From assembly GCF_014656215.1 (NCBI RefSeq), contig NZ_BNBZ01000001.1, positions 1-64,000 on the forward strand: a stretch of DNA of 64,000 nucleotides, in the 5' to 3' direction. The notes beneath the pieces were generated by a model that saw only the letters and a program-made list of their open reading frames with translations, ran no database searches and was not told the origin of the DNA. The translations under genes and the position numbers were made by a program. Shown here one piece after another: positions 50,484-59,479 of this stretch. Each line of letters begins with the position of its first letter. Position 1 is the first letter of the stretch. This DNA comes from Streptomyces zaomyceticus. GTDB taxonomy: Bacteria > Actinomycetota > Actinomycetes > Streptomycetales > Streptomycetaceae.

Positions 50484-51221
50484 CTACGCCTTGGTCTTGT
50501 AGCCGCGCCCCCACTGCAGACCCCAGCCGTACAACCGGTCCAGCTCGGCCTGGAAGCCGTACACGAAGCGCACCTCGCGGCGGACGATCAGATCACCCTT
50601 GGCGTTCTCCACGGAGAAGACCGCGCAGGAGCGGGCCTGCGGGGCGCGCTCGTCGAGTTCGATCTCGATCCGGGGCCCGTTGCTCGGGTAGAGCGTGATC
50701 TTGGCGTGCGTACGGTCGAAGGCCGGCGTCTGGTCGTAGATGTACACGAAGAACAGCAGCCGCTTGATCTCGTCCTTGTGGTCCAGATTGACGAAGACCG
50801 TCTCCCCGGAGGACCCCCCGAAGCGGTCGTCGCCGCTGAGCTTCACGTACGGAGCTGCGTTCAGGTCGCCGAAGAAGCCGCCGAGCGGCTGCACCACGCC
50901 CTTGCTGCCGTCGGCGAGCTCGTAGAGGCAGCCCAGGTCCAGGTCGACGTTGACCATGCCCTGGGTGTGCGCCTGGACGACCTCCGGCTTGAAGAGCTGG
51001 GAGGGGTTGCGGAGCAGCCGGCCGCTCTGCCGCGAGCGCCCCTCCAGGTCGGAGGTCCGCATCCGCCAGGAGAGGTTCACCCGCAGGTTGCCGGTGGCGG
51101 CGCCCTGCTTGGTGAGCGACACCGACGGGCGTCGTTTCGTCAGATCGATCGTGTTCGACGCGGCGCTGCCCGAGTCGAACTGTGCCGTCCTCGCCGGAAA
51201 CAGGTTGTCCCAGAAGGCCAT
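50484..51221 (-). CDS. TerA/TerD-like stress protein
   Basis: 245 aa from ATG 51221 (GAAGG upstream). SVSLTKQGAATGNLRVNLSW, VNVDLDLGCLYELADGSKGVVQPLG, SSGETVFVNLDHKDEIKRLLFFVYIYDQTPAFDRTHAKITLYPS and RSCAVFSVENAKGDLIVRREVRFVYGFQAELDRLYGW are the TerA/TerD fold. Calcium-binding acidic residues (DLDLG) retained. Probably binds the membrane-linked Ter complex with TerC-like DUF475. Confidence 0.85.
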   Translation of the reverse strand: MAFWDNLFPARTAQFDSGSAASNTIDLTKRRPSVSLTKQGAATGNLRVNLSWRMRTSDLEGRSRQSGRLLRNPSQLFKPEVVQAHTQGMVNVDLDLGCLYELADGSKGVVQPLGGFFGDLNAAPYVKLSGDDRFGGSSGETVFVNLDHKDEIKRLLFFVYIYDQTPAFDRTHAKITLYPSNGPRIEIELDERAPQARSCAVFSVENAKGDLIVRREVRFVYGFQAELDRLYGWGLQWGRGYKTKA

Positions 51222-51263
51222 GGCGCCTTCACCCCCCACTGATCGAAAACACCGCGCACATGC

Positions 51264-51298
51264 CTGCGGGGCGGCCGGGTGCACCGGCCGCCCCGCAG
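51264..51298 (-). terminator. Strong palindromic terminator
   Basis: 15-bp arms CTGCGGGGCGGCCGG / CCGGCCGCCCCGCAG just past the DUF475 stop; isolates it from the TerA-like gene. Confidence 0.8.
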
Positions 51299-51324
51299 TG
51301 AAGCGTTCCTCATTGCCGGGGGTG

Positions 51325-52473
51325 TCACACCCCGGACGTCACCTCGGTCTTGCTGCCCGGGGAACCGGACCCGCCCTCGGCGGCGGCGAGCCGCTTGTTC
51401 CGCCGGACGGAGGACCAGAAGGACCAGGCGATGAGGGCGACACCGATGAGACCGGTGACGACCTCGGGGATCTGGTACCGGATGCTGACCATGAGGATCA
51501 GGGCCAGGGCGCCGATCGCGTAGTGCGCGCCGTGCTCCAGGTAGACGTAGTCGTCGAGGGTGCCCTGGCGGACCAGGTAGACCGTCAGCGAACGGACGTA
51601 CATGGCGCCGACACCGAGGCCGAGTGCCATCAGGACGATGTCGTTGGTGATGGCGAAGGCGCCGATGACACCGTCGAACGAGAAGGAGGCGTCGAGGACC
51701 TCCAGGTACAGGAACATGAAGAAGGCGGCCTTGCCGGCCAGCTGCACCACGGTGACCTTCTTGCCGCTGCGCCGGGCCTCTTCCTCGGCCTCGTGCTCGC
51801 GCTCCTCCTCCTCTTCCAGCTTGTTCTCGAAGAAGCTGGAGAGACCGCCGACGACGAGGTAGGTGATCAGACCGAAGACGCCCGAGAGCAGGACGGTCGA
51901 CGCCGCGTCGATGTGCGTGCCGCCGTGCTGGTGGGCCTGGGTCGCGAAGGTCATGGCGCTGATCGCCAGGACGATCAGGGCGATGCAGACCGAGAGCATG
52001 TCGATCTTGCCGAGCTTGGCCAGCGGGCGCTCCAGCCAGCCGAGCCACTTGATGTCCCGGTCCTCGAAGATGAAGTCGAGGAAGATCATCAGCAGGAACA
52101 TTCCGCCGAAGGACGCGATCGACGGGTGCGCGTCGGTCACGAGCTGCTCATAGCGCTCGGCGTCGTTGAGAGCGAGATCGACGGCCTCGATGGGGCCGAT
52201 CTTGGCGCTGATCGCGACGATCACGACGGGGAAGACCAGTCGCATGCCGAAGACGGCGATGAGCACACCGATCGTGAGGAAGATCTTCTGCCAGAAGGCA
52301 TTCATCTTCTTCAGGATTCCGGCGTTGACCACCGCGTTGTCGAAGGACAGCGAGATCTCGAGGACGCAGAGGATCGCGACGATCCCGAACGCCTCCCACC
52401 CTCCGTAGAACACCGCTGCGACCAGCCCGAGCGCCGTGATGGCGAACGACCAGCCGAAGGTTTTCAGAACCAC
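51325..52473 (-). CDS. DUF475 (TerC-like) membrane protein
   Basis: 382 aa from GTG. About eight TM helices; the TerC-type motifs LEISLSFDNAVVNAGIL and LEVLDASFSFDGVIGAFAITNDI carry Asp residues within the membrane that are expected to bind a metal ion (Mn in other TerC proteins). A highly charged cytoplasmic loop (EEEEEREHEAEEEARRSGKK) links the halves. Ter island membrane member. Confidence 0.9.
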   Translation of the reverse strand: MVLKTFGWSFAITALGLVAAVFYGGWEAFGIVAILCVLEISLSFDNAVVNAGILKKMNAFWQKIFLTIGVLIAVFGMRLVFPVVIVAISAKIGPIEAVDLALNDAERYEQLVTDAHPSIASFGGMFLLMIFLDFIFEDRDIKWLGWLERPLAKLGKIDMLSVCIALIVLAISAMTFATQAHQHGGTHIDAASTVLLSGVFGLITYLVVGGLSSFFENKLEEEEEREHEAEEEARRSGKKVTVVQLAGKAAFFMFLYLEVLDASFSFDGVIGAFAITNDIVLMALGLGVGAMYVRSLTVYLVRQGTLDDYVYLEHGAHYAIGALALILMVSIRYQIPEVVTGLIGVALIAWSFWSSVRRNKRLAAAEGGSGSPGSKTEVTSGV

Positions 52474-52502
52474 TGTCTACCCCATCGTGAAATTACATGG
52501 CT

Positions 52503-53078
52503 TTACGAAACGTTGACCCCGAAGTCTAGAGCGATGCCCCGAAGCCCGGACGCGTACCCCTGGCCGACCGCACGGAACTTCCATTCGCCGTTGTACCGGT
52601 AGAGCTCGCCGAAGATCATCGCGGTCTCGGTGGAAGCGTCCTCGGAGAGGTCGTAGCGGGCGAGTTCCTGACCGTCCATCTGGTTCACGACACGAATGAA
52701 CGCGTTGCTGACCTGGCCGAAACTCTGGCTCCGGTTGTCGGCGTCATGGATCGAGACCGGGAAGACGATCTTGTCGCAATGGGCCGGCACCCGGGAGAGG
52801 TCCACGATGAGGGACTCGTCGTCCCCGTCACCCTCGCCGGTGAGGTTGTCGCCGGTGTGCTCGACGGACCCCTCGGGGCTGCGCAGCTGGTTGTAGAACA
52901 CGAAGTACTCGTCCCCGAGCACCCGCCCGGCCTGGCACAGCAGCGCGCTGGCATCGAGGTCGAAGGGGGCTCCGGTGGTGGAGCGCGCGTCCCAGCCGAG
53001 ACCCACGAGGACCTGGGTGAGGTTGGGTGCGGCCTTGGAGAGGGAGACATTGCCTCCCTTGGCGAGCGTGACGCCCAT
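52503..53078 (-). CDS. TerD family protein, copy 2
   Basis: 191 aa, full TerD domain: [102 protein letters not shown] and [25 protein letters not shown]. Ca2+ sites DLDAS and DGDDE present. GGGGAGGAAC precedes the ATG. Lies behind a terminator that separates it from its paralogue. Confidence 0.93.
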   Translation of the reverse strand: MGVTLAKGGNVSLSKAAPNLTQVLVGLGWDARSTTGAPFDLDASALLCQAGRVLGDEYFVFYNQLRSPEGSVEHTGDNLTGEGDGDDESLIVDLSRVPAHCDKIVFPVSIHDADNRSQSFGQVSNAFIRVVNQMDGQELARYDLSEDASTETAMIFGELYRYNGEWKFRAVGQGYASGLRGIALDFGVNVS

Positions 53079-53109
53079 GATGCGGTTCCTCCCCGGTGGT
53101 GATGAGGCA

Positions 53110-53144
53110 CGTCCGGCGCCGCACTCGGTGTGCGGCGCCGGACG
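53110..53144 (-). terminator. Hairpin between the two terD genes
   Basis: 15-bp perfect arms (CGTCCGGCGCCGCAC / GTGCGGCGCCGGACG), TCGGT loop; indicates the terD genes are at least partly transcribed separately. Confidence 0.75.
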
Positions 53145-53160
53145 GTTCGAACGGTTCGGC

Positions 53161-53736
53161 TCAGACGTTGACGCCGAAGTCCTGCGCGATGCCGCGCAGA
53201 CCCGAGGCGTAGCCCTGGCCGACGGCACGGAACTTCCACTCGGCTCCGTGGCGGTACAGCTCGCCGAAGACCATGGCGGTCTCGGTCGAGGCGTCCTCGG
53301 AGAGGTCGTACCGGGCGATCTCGGCGCCGCCGGCCTGGTTCACGACGCGGATGAACGCGTTGCGCACCTGGCCGAAGGACTGCTGGCGGTTCTCGGCGTC
53401 GTAGATCGACACCGGGAAGACGATCTTGGCGACATCGGCCGGCACGGTGGCCAGGCTGACCTTGACCTGCTCGTCGTCGCCCTCGCCCTCACCGGTGAGG
53501 TTGTCACCGGTGTGCTCGACGGAGCCGTCGGCGCTCTTCAGGTTGTTGAAGAAGACGAAGTCCTGGTCGTTGCGGACCTTGCCCTCCTCGCTCACCAGGA
53601 TGGCACTGGCGTCGAGGTCGAAGTCCGTACCGGTGGTGGTGCGGACGTCCCAGCCCAGACCGACGGTCACGGCGGTGAGGCCAGGGGCCTCCTTGGTCAG
53701 CGAGACGTTGCCGCCCTTGCTGAGGCTGACTCCCAC
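53161..53736 (-). CDS. TerD family protein, copy 3
   Basis: 191 aa from GTG 53736 with GGAGGGA eight bases upstream (not the longer ATG at 53787). [89 protein letters not shown]. About 75% identical by eye to the copy at 52503, a local duplication. Confidence 0.93.
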   Translation of the reverse strand: MGVSLSKGGNVSLTKEAPGLTAVTVGLGWDVRTTTGTDFDLDASAILVSEEGKVRNDQDFVFFNNLKSADGSVEHTGDNLTGEGEGDDEQVKVSLATVPADVAKIVFPVSIYDAENRQQSFGQVRNAFIRVVNQAGGAEIARYDLSEDASTETAMVFGELYRHGAEWKFRAVGQGYASGLRGIAQDFGVNV

Positions 53737-53876
53737 GAGTCCCTCCATACGTTTCCAGGGGCAGCGCCCCGAGTCGTGCGTTGGCATCGGATCAACGACT
53801 GGATCCTAGTGACGGGTTCCCGGTCGAAACAGTCGATTCGCCCGGTGAATCCGGGTGTCGGGCCCGAGAAGGCCTC

Positions 53877-53901
53877 CTGAGCCCGGCTTCGCGGGGCTCA
53901 G
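53877..53901 (-). terminator. Short hairpin at the peroxiredoxin stop
   Basis: CTGAGCCC / GGGCTCAG stem with a 9-nt loop that overlaps the stop codon at 53898. Confidence 0.5.
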
Positions 53902-54356
53902 ACGGCGTCGAGAGCCTTGATGTACTCGCCGATGTCGCGGGCGTCCGGCAGGGCGTTGACGACGGTCCAGCGGACCACACCCTCCTTGTCGATGACGAAG
54001 GTGCCGCGCACCGCGCAGCCCTTCTCCTCGTCGAGGACGCCGTACGCGCGGGAGGTCTCGCCGTGCGGCCAGAAATCGGAGAGCAGCGGGTACTCCAGGG
54101 ACTCCTGCTCGGCGAAGACGCGCAGGGTGTGGATGGAGTCGTTGGAGACCGCGAGGAGCTGGGTGTCGTCGTTGACGAACGTCGGCAGGTTGTCGCGCAG
54201 CTCCCCGAGCTCACCCGCGCAGACGCCGGTGAAGGCGAAGGGGTAGAAGACGAGCACCACGTTCTTCTCGCCCCGGAGGTCGGAGAGTCGCACGGTGCGC
54301 CCGTGATTGTCCTTGAGCTCGAAATCCGGGGCCTCGGCACCGACCTCGATCGCCAT
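53898..54356 (-). CDS. ahpE: AhpE-type peroxiredoxin
   Basis: 152 aa from ATG 54356. Peroxidatic Cys46 in YPFAFTGVCAGELGELRDNLPTF, the P-x-x-x-T-x-x-C motif. LLSDFWPHGETSRAYGVLDEEKGCAVRGTFVIDKEGVVRW is very like mycobacterial AhpE, which reduces peroxides and peroxynitrite using mycothiol/mycoredoxin. Sits next to Ter and DUF3052 genes, in keeping with a stress role. Confidence 0.9.
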   Translation of the reverse strand: MAIEVGAEAPDFELKDNHGRTVRLSDLRGEKNVVLVFYPFAFTGVCAGELGELRDNLPTFVNDDTQLLAVSNDSIHTLRVFAEQESLEYPLLSDFWPHGETSRAYGVLDEEKGCAVRGTFVIDKEGVVRWTVVNALPDARDIGEYIKALDAV

Positions 54357-54431
54357 CGCGTACGCATCCCTTCGACGGGGCCCCTGACCTTGGGCCGAAT
54401 CGGTGAACCCCACCCTACGGCCTGTGCACGA

Positions 54432-54461
54432 AAGCCCCCGCCGGCGAACCGGCGGGGGCTT
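54432..54461 (-). terminator. Terminator of the DUF3052 gene
   Basis: Perfect 13-bp stem AAGCCCCCGCCGG / CCGGCGGGGGCTT with a CGAA tetraloop, 16 bp after the stop. Confidence 0.85.
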
Positions 54462-54476
54462 CTCGCAGCGTGGTGA

Positions 54477-54899
54477 TCAGCGCTTGGGGGCGGTCAGGCG
54501 GGTGCCCGTCCAGTCCTTTGCGACGCTGATGCTCTTGGTCTGGGAGAGACCAGCTGTCTGCGCGGCATCGTTGATGTCGGACGGCTCGATGTAGCCGTCA
54601 CGTCCGGTCTTGGGCGTCAGCAGCCAGATGGTGCCGCCGTCCTCCAGAAGACCGATGGCGTCCACCAGGGCATCGGTGAGATCGCCGTCCTCGTCGCGGA
54701 ACCAGAGCACGACGGCGTCGGCGACGTCGTCGTATTCCTCGTCCACGAGCTCGGCCCCGATGATGGACTCGATGCCTTCACGGAGATCCTGGTCGACGTC
54801 GTCGTCGTAGCCGATCTCCTGGACCACCTGTCCGGGCTCGAACCCCAGCCTTCCGGCCGGGTTGGTCCGCTCCTCCGCGTGGTCCGCGGTCGCGCTCAC
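54477..54899 (-). CDS. DUF3052 protein
   Basis: 140 aa from GTG 54899, with AGGAGG six bases upstream. NPAGRLGFEPGQVVQEIGYDDDVDQDLREGIESIIGAELVDEEYDDVADAVVLWFRDEDGDLTDALVDA (in pieces) is the DUF3052 signature. Cytoplasmic, acidic, unknown role; regularly adjacent to aceE in actinobacteria, where it may be functionally linked. Divergent from aceE. Confidence 0.9.
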   Translation of the reverse strand: MSATADHAEERTNPAGRLGFEPGQVVQEIGYDDDVDQDLREGIESIIGAELVDEEYDDVADAVVLWFRDEDGDLTDALVDAIGLLEDGGTIWLLTPKTGRDGYIEPSDINDAAQTAGLSQTKSISVAKDWTGTRLTAPKR

Positions 54900-55316
54900 G
54901 GCTTGCCTCCTGCTCATTCGGTAAATGCTTGGGCCGCGCGTATGCGCGCGGCGCTGGCCGTAGTCCACACGTGCCGGGGTGGATCGCGCAAGTACCCGGC
55001 CGTGGAGACCGCCGAAACGGTGACGTTTGGGGCCGTCTCGCCGCAACTTCCGGCACCGTAGGCTCCCGCTCCGTGATCGGGCACACATGATTCATCCTGG
55101 TTTGAGGACTTCTGAGGTTTCAGTCTGCCGAACGCCCGGACGAAACGCATGCGCGGGTTGAGCGTAAGGTTGCGATTTGACCGCACCCAGACACGTGGAG
55201 GACACCGCTGGGGGTTACCCCTCGGTAAATGTGACGTCTGGCGCACGCGGGGTACACGATGGACATCCCGACCACTTCGTGGCCCCGTGGGCACCACCGA
55301 ACAGCGAAGGAAGAGC
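54900..55316. promoter_or_regulatory. aceE/DUF3052 divergent control region
   Basis: 417 bp with no credible gene. It holds the leftward DUF3052 promoter and the aceE leader. A perfect TTACC-CCTC-GGTAA inverted repeat (55215-55228) lies 89 bp before the aceE start and is a candidate regulator site; a long leader to GTG 55317 is possible. Confidence 0.45.
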
Positions 55317-58049
55317 GTGGCTCCCGGATCCGATCGCAACCCGATCATCATTGGCGGCCTTCCCAGCCAGGTCCCGGATTTCGACCCGGAAGAGACCCAG
55401 GAATGGCTCGACTCCCTCGACGCGGCCGTCGACGAGCGGGGCCGTGAGCGGGCCCGCTACCTCATGCTCCGACTGATCGAGCGGGCCCGCGAGAAGCGTG
55501 TGGCCGTGCCCGAGATGCGCAGCACGGACTACGTCAACACCATCGCCACCAAGGACGAGCCCTTCTTCCCCGGCAACGAGGAGATCGAGCGCAAGGTCCT
55601 CAACGCCACCCGGTGGAACGCGGCCGTCATGGTCTCGCGCGCCCAGCGTCCGGGCATCGGCGTCGGCGGCCACATCGCGACCTTCGCCTCCTCGGCCTCG
55701 TTGTACGACGTCGGCTTCAACCACTTCTTCCGCGGCAAGGACGAGGGCGACGGCGGCGACCAGATCTTCTTCCAGGGGCACGCCTCCCCCGGCATCTACG
55801 CCCGCGCGTACCTCCTGGACCGGCTGAACGACACGCAGCTCGACGGCTTCCGCCAGGAGAGGTCGAAGTTCCCGAACGGGCTCTCGTCCTACCCGCACCC
55901 TCGGCTGATGCCGGACTTCTGGGAGTTCCCGACCGTGTCGATGGGCCTCGGCCCGCTCGGCGCGATCTACCAGGCCCGGATGAACCGCTACATGGAGGCG
56001 CGCGGGATCGCCGACACCTCCGCGTCACACGTCTGGGCGTTCCTCGGCGACGGCGAGATGGACGAGGTCGAGTCGCTCGGCCAGCTCTCCATCGCCGCCC
56101 GCGAAGGCCTGGACAACCTCACCTTCGTCGTCAACTGCAACCTCCAGCGGCTCGACGGCCCGGTGCGCGGCAACGGCAAGATCATCCAGGAACTGGAGTC
56201 GATCTTCCGGGGCAACGGCTGGAACGTCATCAAGCTGATCTGGGACCGCTCCTGGGACCCGCTGCTCGCGCAGGACCGCGACGGCATCCTGGTCAACAGG
56301 CTGAACACCACCCCCGACGGCCAGTTCCAGACGTACGCCACGGAGACCGGCGCCTACATCCGCGACCACTTCTTCGGCGACGACCACCGGCTGCGGGCGA
56401 TGGTCGAGGGCATGTCGGACCAGCAGGTCCTGCACCTGGGCCGCGGCGGTCACGACCACAAGAAGATCTACGCGGCGTACGCGGCGGCGAAGGCCCACGC
56501 GGGCCAGCCGACCGTGATCCTCGCCCAGACCGTCAAGGGCTGGACGCTCGGCCCGAACTTCGAGGGCCGCAACGCGACCCACCAGATGAAGAAGCTGACG
56601 GTCGACGACCTCAAGCGCTTCCGCGACCGGCTGCACATCCCGGTGACCGACCGGCAGTTGGAGGACGGCCTCCCGCCGTACTACCACCCGGGCCGGAACT
56701 CCGAGGAGATCCAGTACATGCACGACCGCCGCAAGTCGCTGGGCGGGTACGTCCCGACCCGCGTCGTGCGGGCGAAGCCGCTGGTCCTCCCCGACGACAA
56801 GACCTACGCGGCCGCCAAGAAGGGCTCCGGGCAGCAGTCGATCGCCACCACGATGGCCTTCGTCCGCATCCTGAAGGACCTCATGCGGGACAAGGAGATC
56901 GGCAAGCGCTTCGTGCTGATCGCCCCCGACGAGTACCGCACCTTCGGCATGGACGCCTTCTTCCCGAGCGCCAAGATCTACAACCCGCTGGGCCAGCAGT
57001 ACGAGGCGGTGGACCGCGAACTCCTCCTCGCCTACAAGGAGTCGCCGACCGGCCAGATGCTGCACGACGGCATCTCCGAGGCCGGCTGCACGGCCTCGCT
57101 GATCGCCGCCGGTTCGGCGTACGCCACGCACGGCGAGCCGCTGATCCCGGTGTACGTCTTCTACTCGATGTTCGGTTTCCAGCGGACCGGCGACCAGTTC
57201 TGGCAGATGGCCGACCAGCTGGCCCGCGGCTTCGTGCTCGGCGCCACCGCCGGCCGTACGACGCTGACCGGCGAGGGCCTCCAGCACGCGGACGGCCACT
57301 CGCACCTGCTGGCCTCGACCAACCCGGCCTGCATCGCCTACGACCCGGCGTTCGGCTTCGAGATCGCGCACATCGTCAAGGACGGTCTGCGCCGTATGTA
57401 CGGCTCCGAGGCCGAGGACGTCTTCTACTACCTGACGGTCTACAACGAGCCGATCCAGCACCCGGCCGAGCCCGAGAACGTCGACGTCGAGGGCATCCTC
57501 CAGGGCATCCACCGCTTCAAGCCGGCCGAGGCGGGCACGATCCCGGCGCAGATCATGGCCTCCGGTGTCGCCGTCCCGTGGGCGATCGAGGCACAGCGGA
57601 TCCTCGCCGAGGAGTGGAACGTCCGGGCCGACGTCTGGTCCGCGACCTCCTGGACCGAGCTGCGGCGTGAGGCCGTGGCCGTCGAGGAGCACAACCTGCT
57701 CCACCCGGACGAGGAGCAGCGCGTCCCGTACGTGACGCGCAAGCTCCGGGGCTCCCAGGGTCCGTTCGTGGCGGTCTCGGACTGGATGCGCGCGGTGCCG
57801 GACCAGATCTCCCGCTGGGTGCCGGGCACGTACAGCTCGCTGGGCGCGGACGGCTTCGGCTTCGCGGACACGCGGGGCGCGGCCCGTCGCTACTTCCACA
57901 TCGACGCCCCGTCGATCGTGCTGGCGGTGCTGACCGAGCTCGCGCGTGAGGGCAAGGTCGAGCGCTCGGTCCTCAAGCAGGCCGTGGACCGCTACCAGCT
58001 GCTCGACGTGGCGGCCGCCGACCCGGGCGCCGCGGGCGGCGACGCCTGA
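55317..58049 (+). CDS. aceE: Pyruvate dehydrogenase E1, homodimeric type
   Basis: 910 aa from GTG 55317 (AAGGAAGAG upstream), close to E. coli AceE (887 aa). Thiamine diphosphate site: [49 protein letters not shown] (in pieces), and N-terminal [19 protein letters not shown]. The E1-specific central region [33 protein letters not shown] follows. Decarboxylates pyruvate and transfers acetyl to lipoyl E2, feeding the TCA cycle. Starts the rightward block and ends in a nested hairpin. Confidence 0.97.
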   Translation: MAPGSDRNPIIIGGLPSQVPDFDPEETQEWLDSLDAAVDERGRERARYLMLRLIERAREKRVAVPEMRSTDYVNTIATKDEPFFPGNEEIERKVLNATRWNAAVMVSRAQRPGIGVGGHIATFASSASLYDVGFNHFFRGKDEGDGGDQIFFQGHASPGIYARAYLLDRLNDTQLDGFRQERSKFPNGLSSYPHPRLMPDFWEFPTVSMGLGPLGAIYQARMNRYMEARGIADTSASHVWAFLGDGEMDEVESLGQLSIAAREGLDNLTFVVNCNLQRLDGPVRGNGKIIQELESIFRGNGWNVIKLIWDRSWDPLLAQDRDGILVNRLNTTPDGQFQTYATETGAYIRDHFFGDDHRLRAMVEGMSDQQVLHLGRGGHDHKKIYAAYAAAKAHAGQPTVILAQTVKGWTLGPNFEGRNATHQMKKLTVDDLKRFRDRLHIPVTDRQLEDGLPPYYHPGRNSEEIQYMHDRRKSLGGYVPTRVVRAKPLVLPDDKTYAAAKKGSGQQSIATTMAFVRILKDLMRDKEIGKRFVLIAPDEYRTFGMDAFFPSAKIYNPLGQQYEAVDRELLLAYKESPTGQMLHDGISEAGCTASLIAAGSAYATHGEPLIPVYVFYSMFGFQRTGDQFWQMADQLARGFVLGATAGRTTLTGEGLQHADGHSHLLASTNPACIAYDPAFGFEIAHIVKDGLRRMYGSEAEDVFYYLTVYNEPIQHPAEPENVDVEGILQGIHRFKPAEAGTIPAQIMASGVAVPWAIEAQRILAEEWNVRADVWSATSWTELRREAVAVEEHNLLHPDEEQRVPYVTRKLRGSQGPFVAVSDWMRAVPDQISRWVPGTYSSLGADGFGFADTRGAARRYFHIDAPSIVLAVLTELAREGKVERSVLKQAVDRYQLLDVAAADPGAAGGDA

Positions 58050-58069
58050 TCCGGCAGCCCGACAGGTGG

Positions 58070-58109
58070 CCCCGGGCGGTTCTCCGGCGACACCGGACGG
58101 CGCCCGGGG
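58070..58109 (+). terminator. Nested hairpin terminator after aceE
   Basis: Outer CCCCGGGCG / CGCCCGGGG and inner TCCGG-CGACA-CCGGA stems, 20 bp after the stop. Confidence 0.75.
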
Positions 58110-58194
58110 CGGCTGCCCGGTAGCACGGAGTGCCTGGTGAGGGGCGGTGGGACCACGGTCTCGCCGCCCTTCGGCGTTCTCTACGATTCCCCGC

Positions 58195-58989
58195 ATGAAG
58201 GATCGCTGGGAAGAACGCACACAGATGCCGCTGCTCGTGCTGGCCGTGGCGTTCGGCGTCGCCTACGCCGTGCCGATCGTGGCTCCCGGCGCCGCACCCT
58301 GGGTGCACCGGCTGTGCACCCATGTCGAGTGGGCGGTCTGGGCGGCCTTCGCCGTCGACTATCTGGTCCGGCTGGTGCTCGCGCCGGCGCGCTGGGCCTT
58401 CATCCGCTCCCACCCCCTCGATCTGCTCGCGGTCCTGCTGCCGATGGTGCAGCCGCTGCGGCTGCTGCGGGTCGTCTCCACGCTCCTCCTGGTGGGCCGG
58501 CGGGCCCGGATGGCCCCGCAGATAACGCTCACCACCTATGTGGCGGGCGCGGTCGTCGGGCTGATGATGTTCGGCTCGCTGGCCGTGCTGCACGTCGAGC
58601 GGGACGCCCCGAACGGCAACATCAAGACGCTCGGGGACGCGGTCTGGTGGTCCTTCACCACGATGACCACGGTCGGCTACGGCGACCACGCCCCGACCAC
58701 GGGCCTCGGCCGGGTCCTCGCGGTGGGCCTGATGCTCTCGGGCATCGCCCTGCTCGGTGTCGTCACCGCCAACATCGCGGCCTGGTTCATCTCCCGCTTC
58801 GAGCGGGACGACGCGGTGGAGCGCCGGCAGACCGAGCTCCTGGAGGCGCTGACCCGGGAGGTCCGCGAACTGCGCGCCGAGGTCGCCCGGCTCTCGCCCA
58901 CAGCGGAATCCCCCGCCCCGGCCTCCGGTCCGGTCACCGCGCCCGACGGCGCGCCGGGCGTCCCCGCCCCTATCGCTCCCAGATCTTGA
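58195..58989 (+). CDS. Voltage-gated-like potassium channel
   Basis: 264 aa from ATG 58195. S1-S4-like helices to residue 110 (DYLVRLVLAPARWAFIRSHPLDLLAVLLP, LRLLRVVSTLLLVGRRARM with spaced Arg), then pore helix AVWWSFTTMTTVGYGDHAPTT, filter TVGYGD, inner helix LSGIALLGVVTANIAAWFISRF and a coiled-coil tail (VERRQTELLEALTREVRELRAEVARL). Classic K+ channel. End overlaps the inhibitor gene by 20 bp. Confidence 0.92.
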   Translation: MKDRWEERTQMPLLVLAVAFGVAYAVPIVAPGAAPWVHRLCTHVEWAVWAAFAVDYLVRLVLAPARWAFIRSHPLDLLAVLLPMVQPLRLLRVVSTLLLVGRRARMAPQITLTTYVAGAVVGLMMFGSLAVLHVERDAPNGNIKTLGDAVWWSFTTMTTVGYGDHAPTTGLGRVLAVGLMLSGIALLGVVTANIAAWFISRFERDDAVERRQTELLEALTREVRELRAEVARLSPTAESPAPASGPVTAPDGAPGVPAPIAPRS

Positions 58990-59344
58990 ACGCTCTGACC
59001 TCGTAGGGCGTCTGCGGCACCCAGGTCCCACGCCCCGGGTAGGTCTCGAACTCCCCCGCCTCCGCGCACTCGGCCGACTGGTACGTCGTGACCGGCCGTC
59101 CCGTGCGGTTGGCGAGGGACTGGGCCGAGGTGCCCGGCGGCAGCGCGACACAGCTGTCGACGTCGGTCGTGGCCAGTTCGTGGCTCTGCGCCCTGCCCTT
59201 GAAGTCGGGCTTGGGCCAGAGGCAGAGCCGCCCCGGCCCGCAGGCCCCGAGCGCGGTCGCGGTCGGTACGGCCGCCGCCGGGGCCGCGAGGCAAGCGCTC
59301 AGGACGGCCGCGACGACGAGTGCGGTCTTCGTATACACGTACAT
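58970..59344 (-). CDS. Secreted I36-type protease inhibitor / crystallin-like protein
   Basis: 124 aa. Signal peptide of about 25 residues, then GPGRLCLWPKPDFKGRAQSHE, SCVALPPGTSAQSLANRTGRPVTTYQSAECAE and FETYPGRGTWVPQTPYEVRAFKIWER. The Cys spacing and the F-x-G crystallin pattern are those of the Streptomyces metalloproteinase inhibitor group (I36). Secreted, single gene, its end overlapping the channel gene. Confidence 0.85.
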   Translation of the reverse strand: MYVYTKTALVVAAVLSACLAAPAAAVPTATALGACGPGRLCLWPKPDFKGRAQSHELATTDVDSCVALPPGTSAQSLANRTGRPVTTYQSAECAEAGEFETYPGRGTWVPQTPYEVRAFKIWER

Positions 59345-59413
59345 GCTGATGAACCCCCGCTTGATTACTCTCTGTAATCAAAAGCATGGCGGAGGTCACC
59401 CGCCGACGGAAGA

Positions 59414-59450
59414 GGGGCCGCCCCCGTTCACGCGAACGGGTGACGGCCCC
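59414..59450 (-). terminator. Terminator of the MFS gene
   Basis: Nested GGGGCCG ... CGGCCCC and CCCGTTC-ACGC-GAACGGG stems, 30 bp beyond the leftward MFS stop. Confidence 0.75.
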
Positions 59451-59479
59451 CTACGGGAACCCCGACAGAGCTCAGTACC

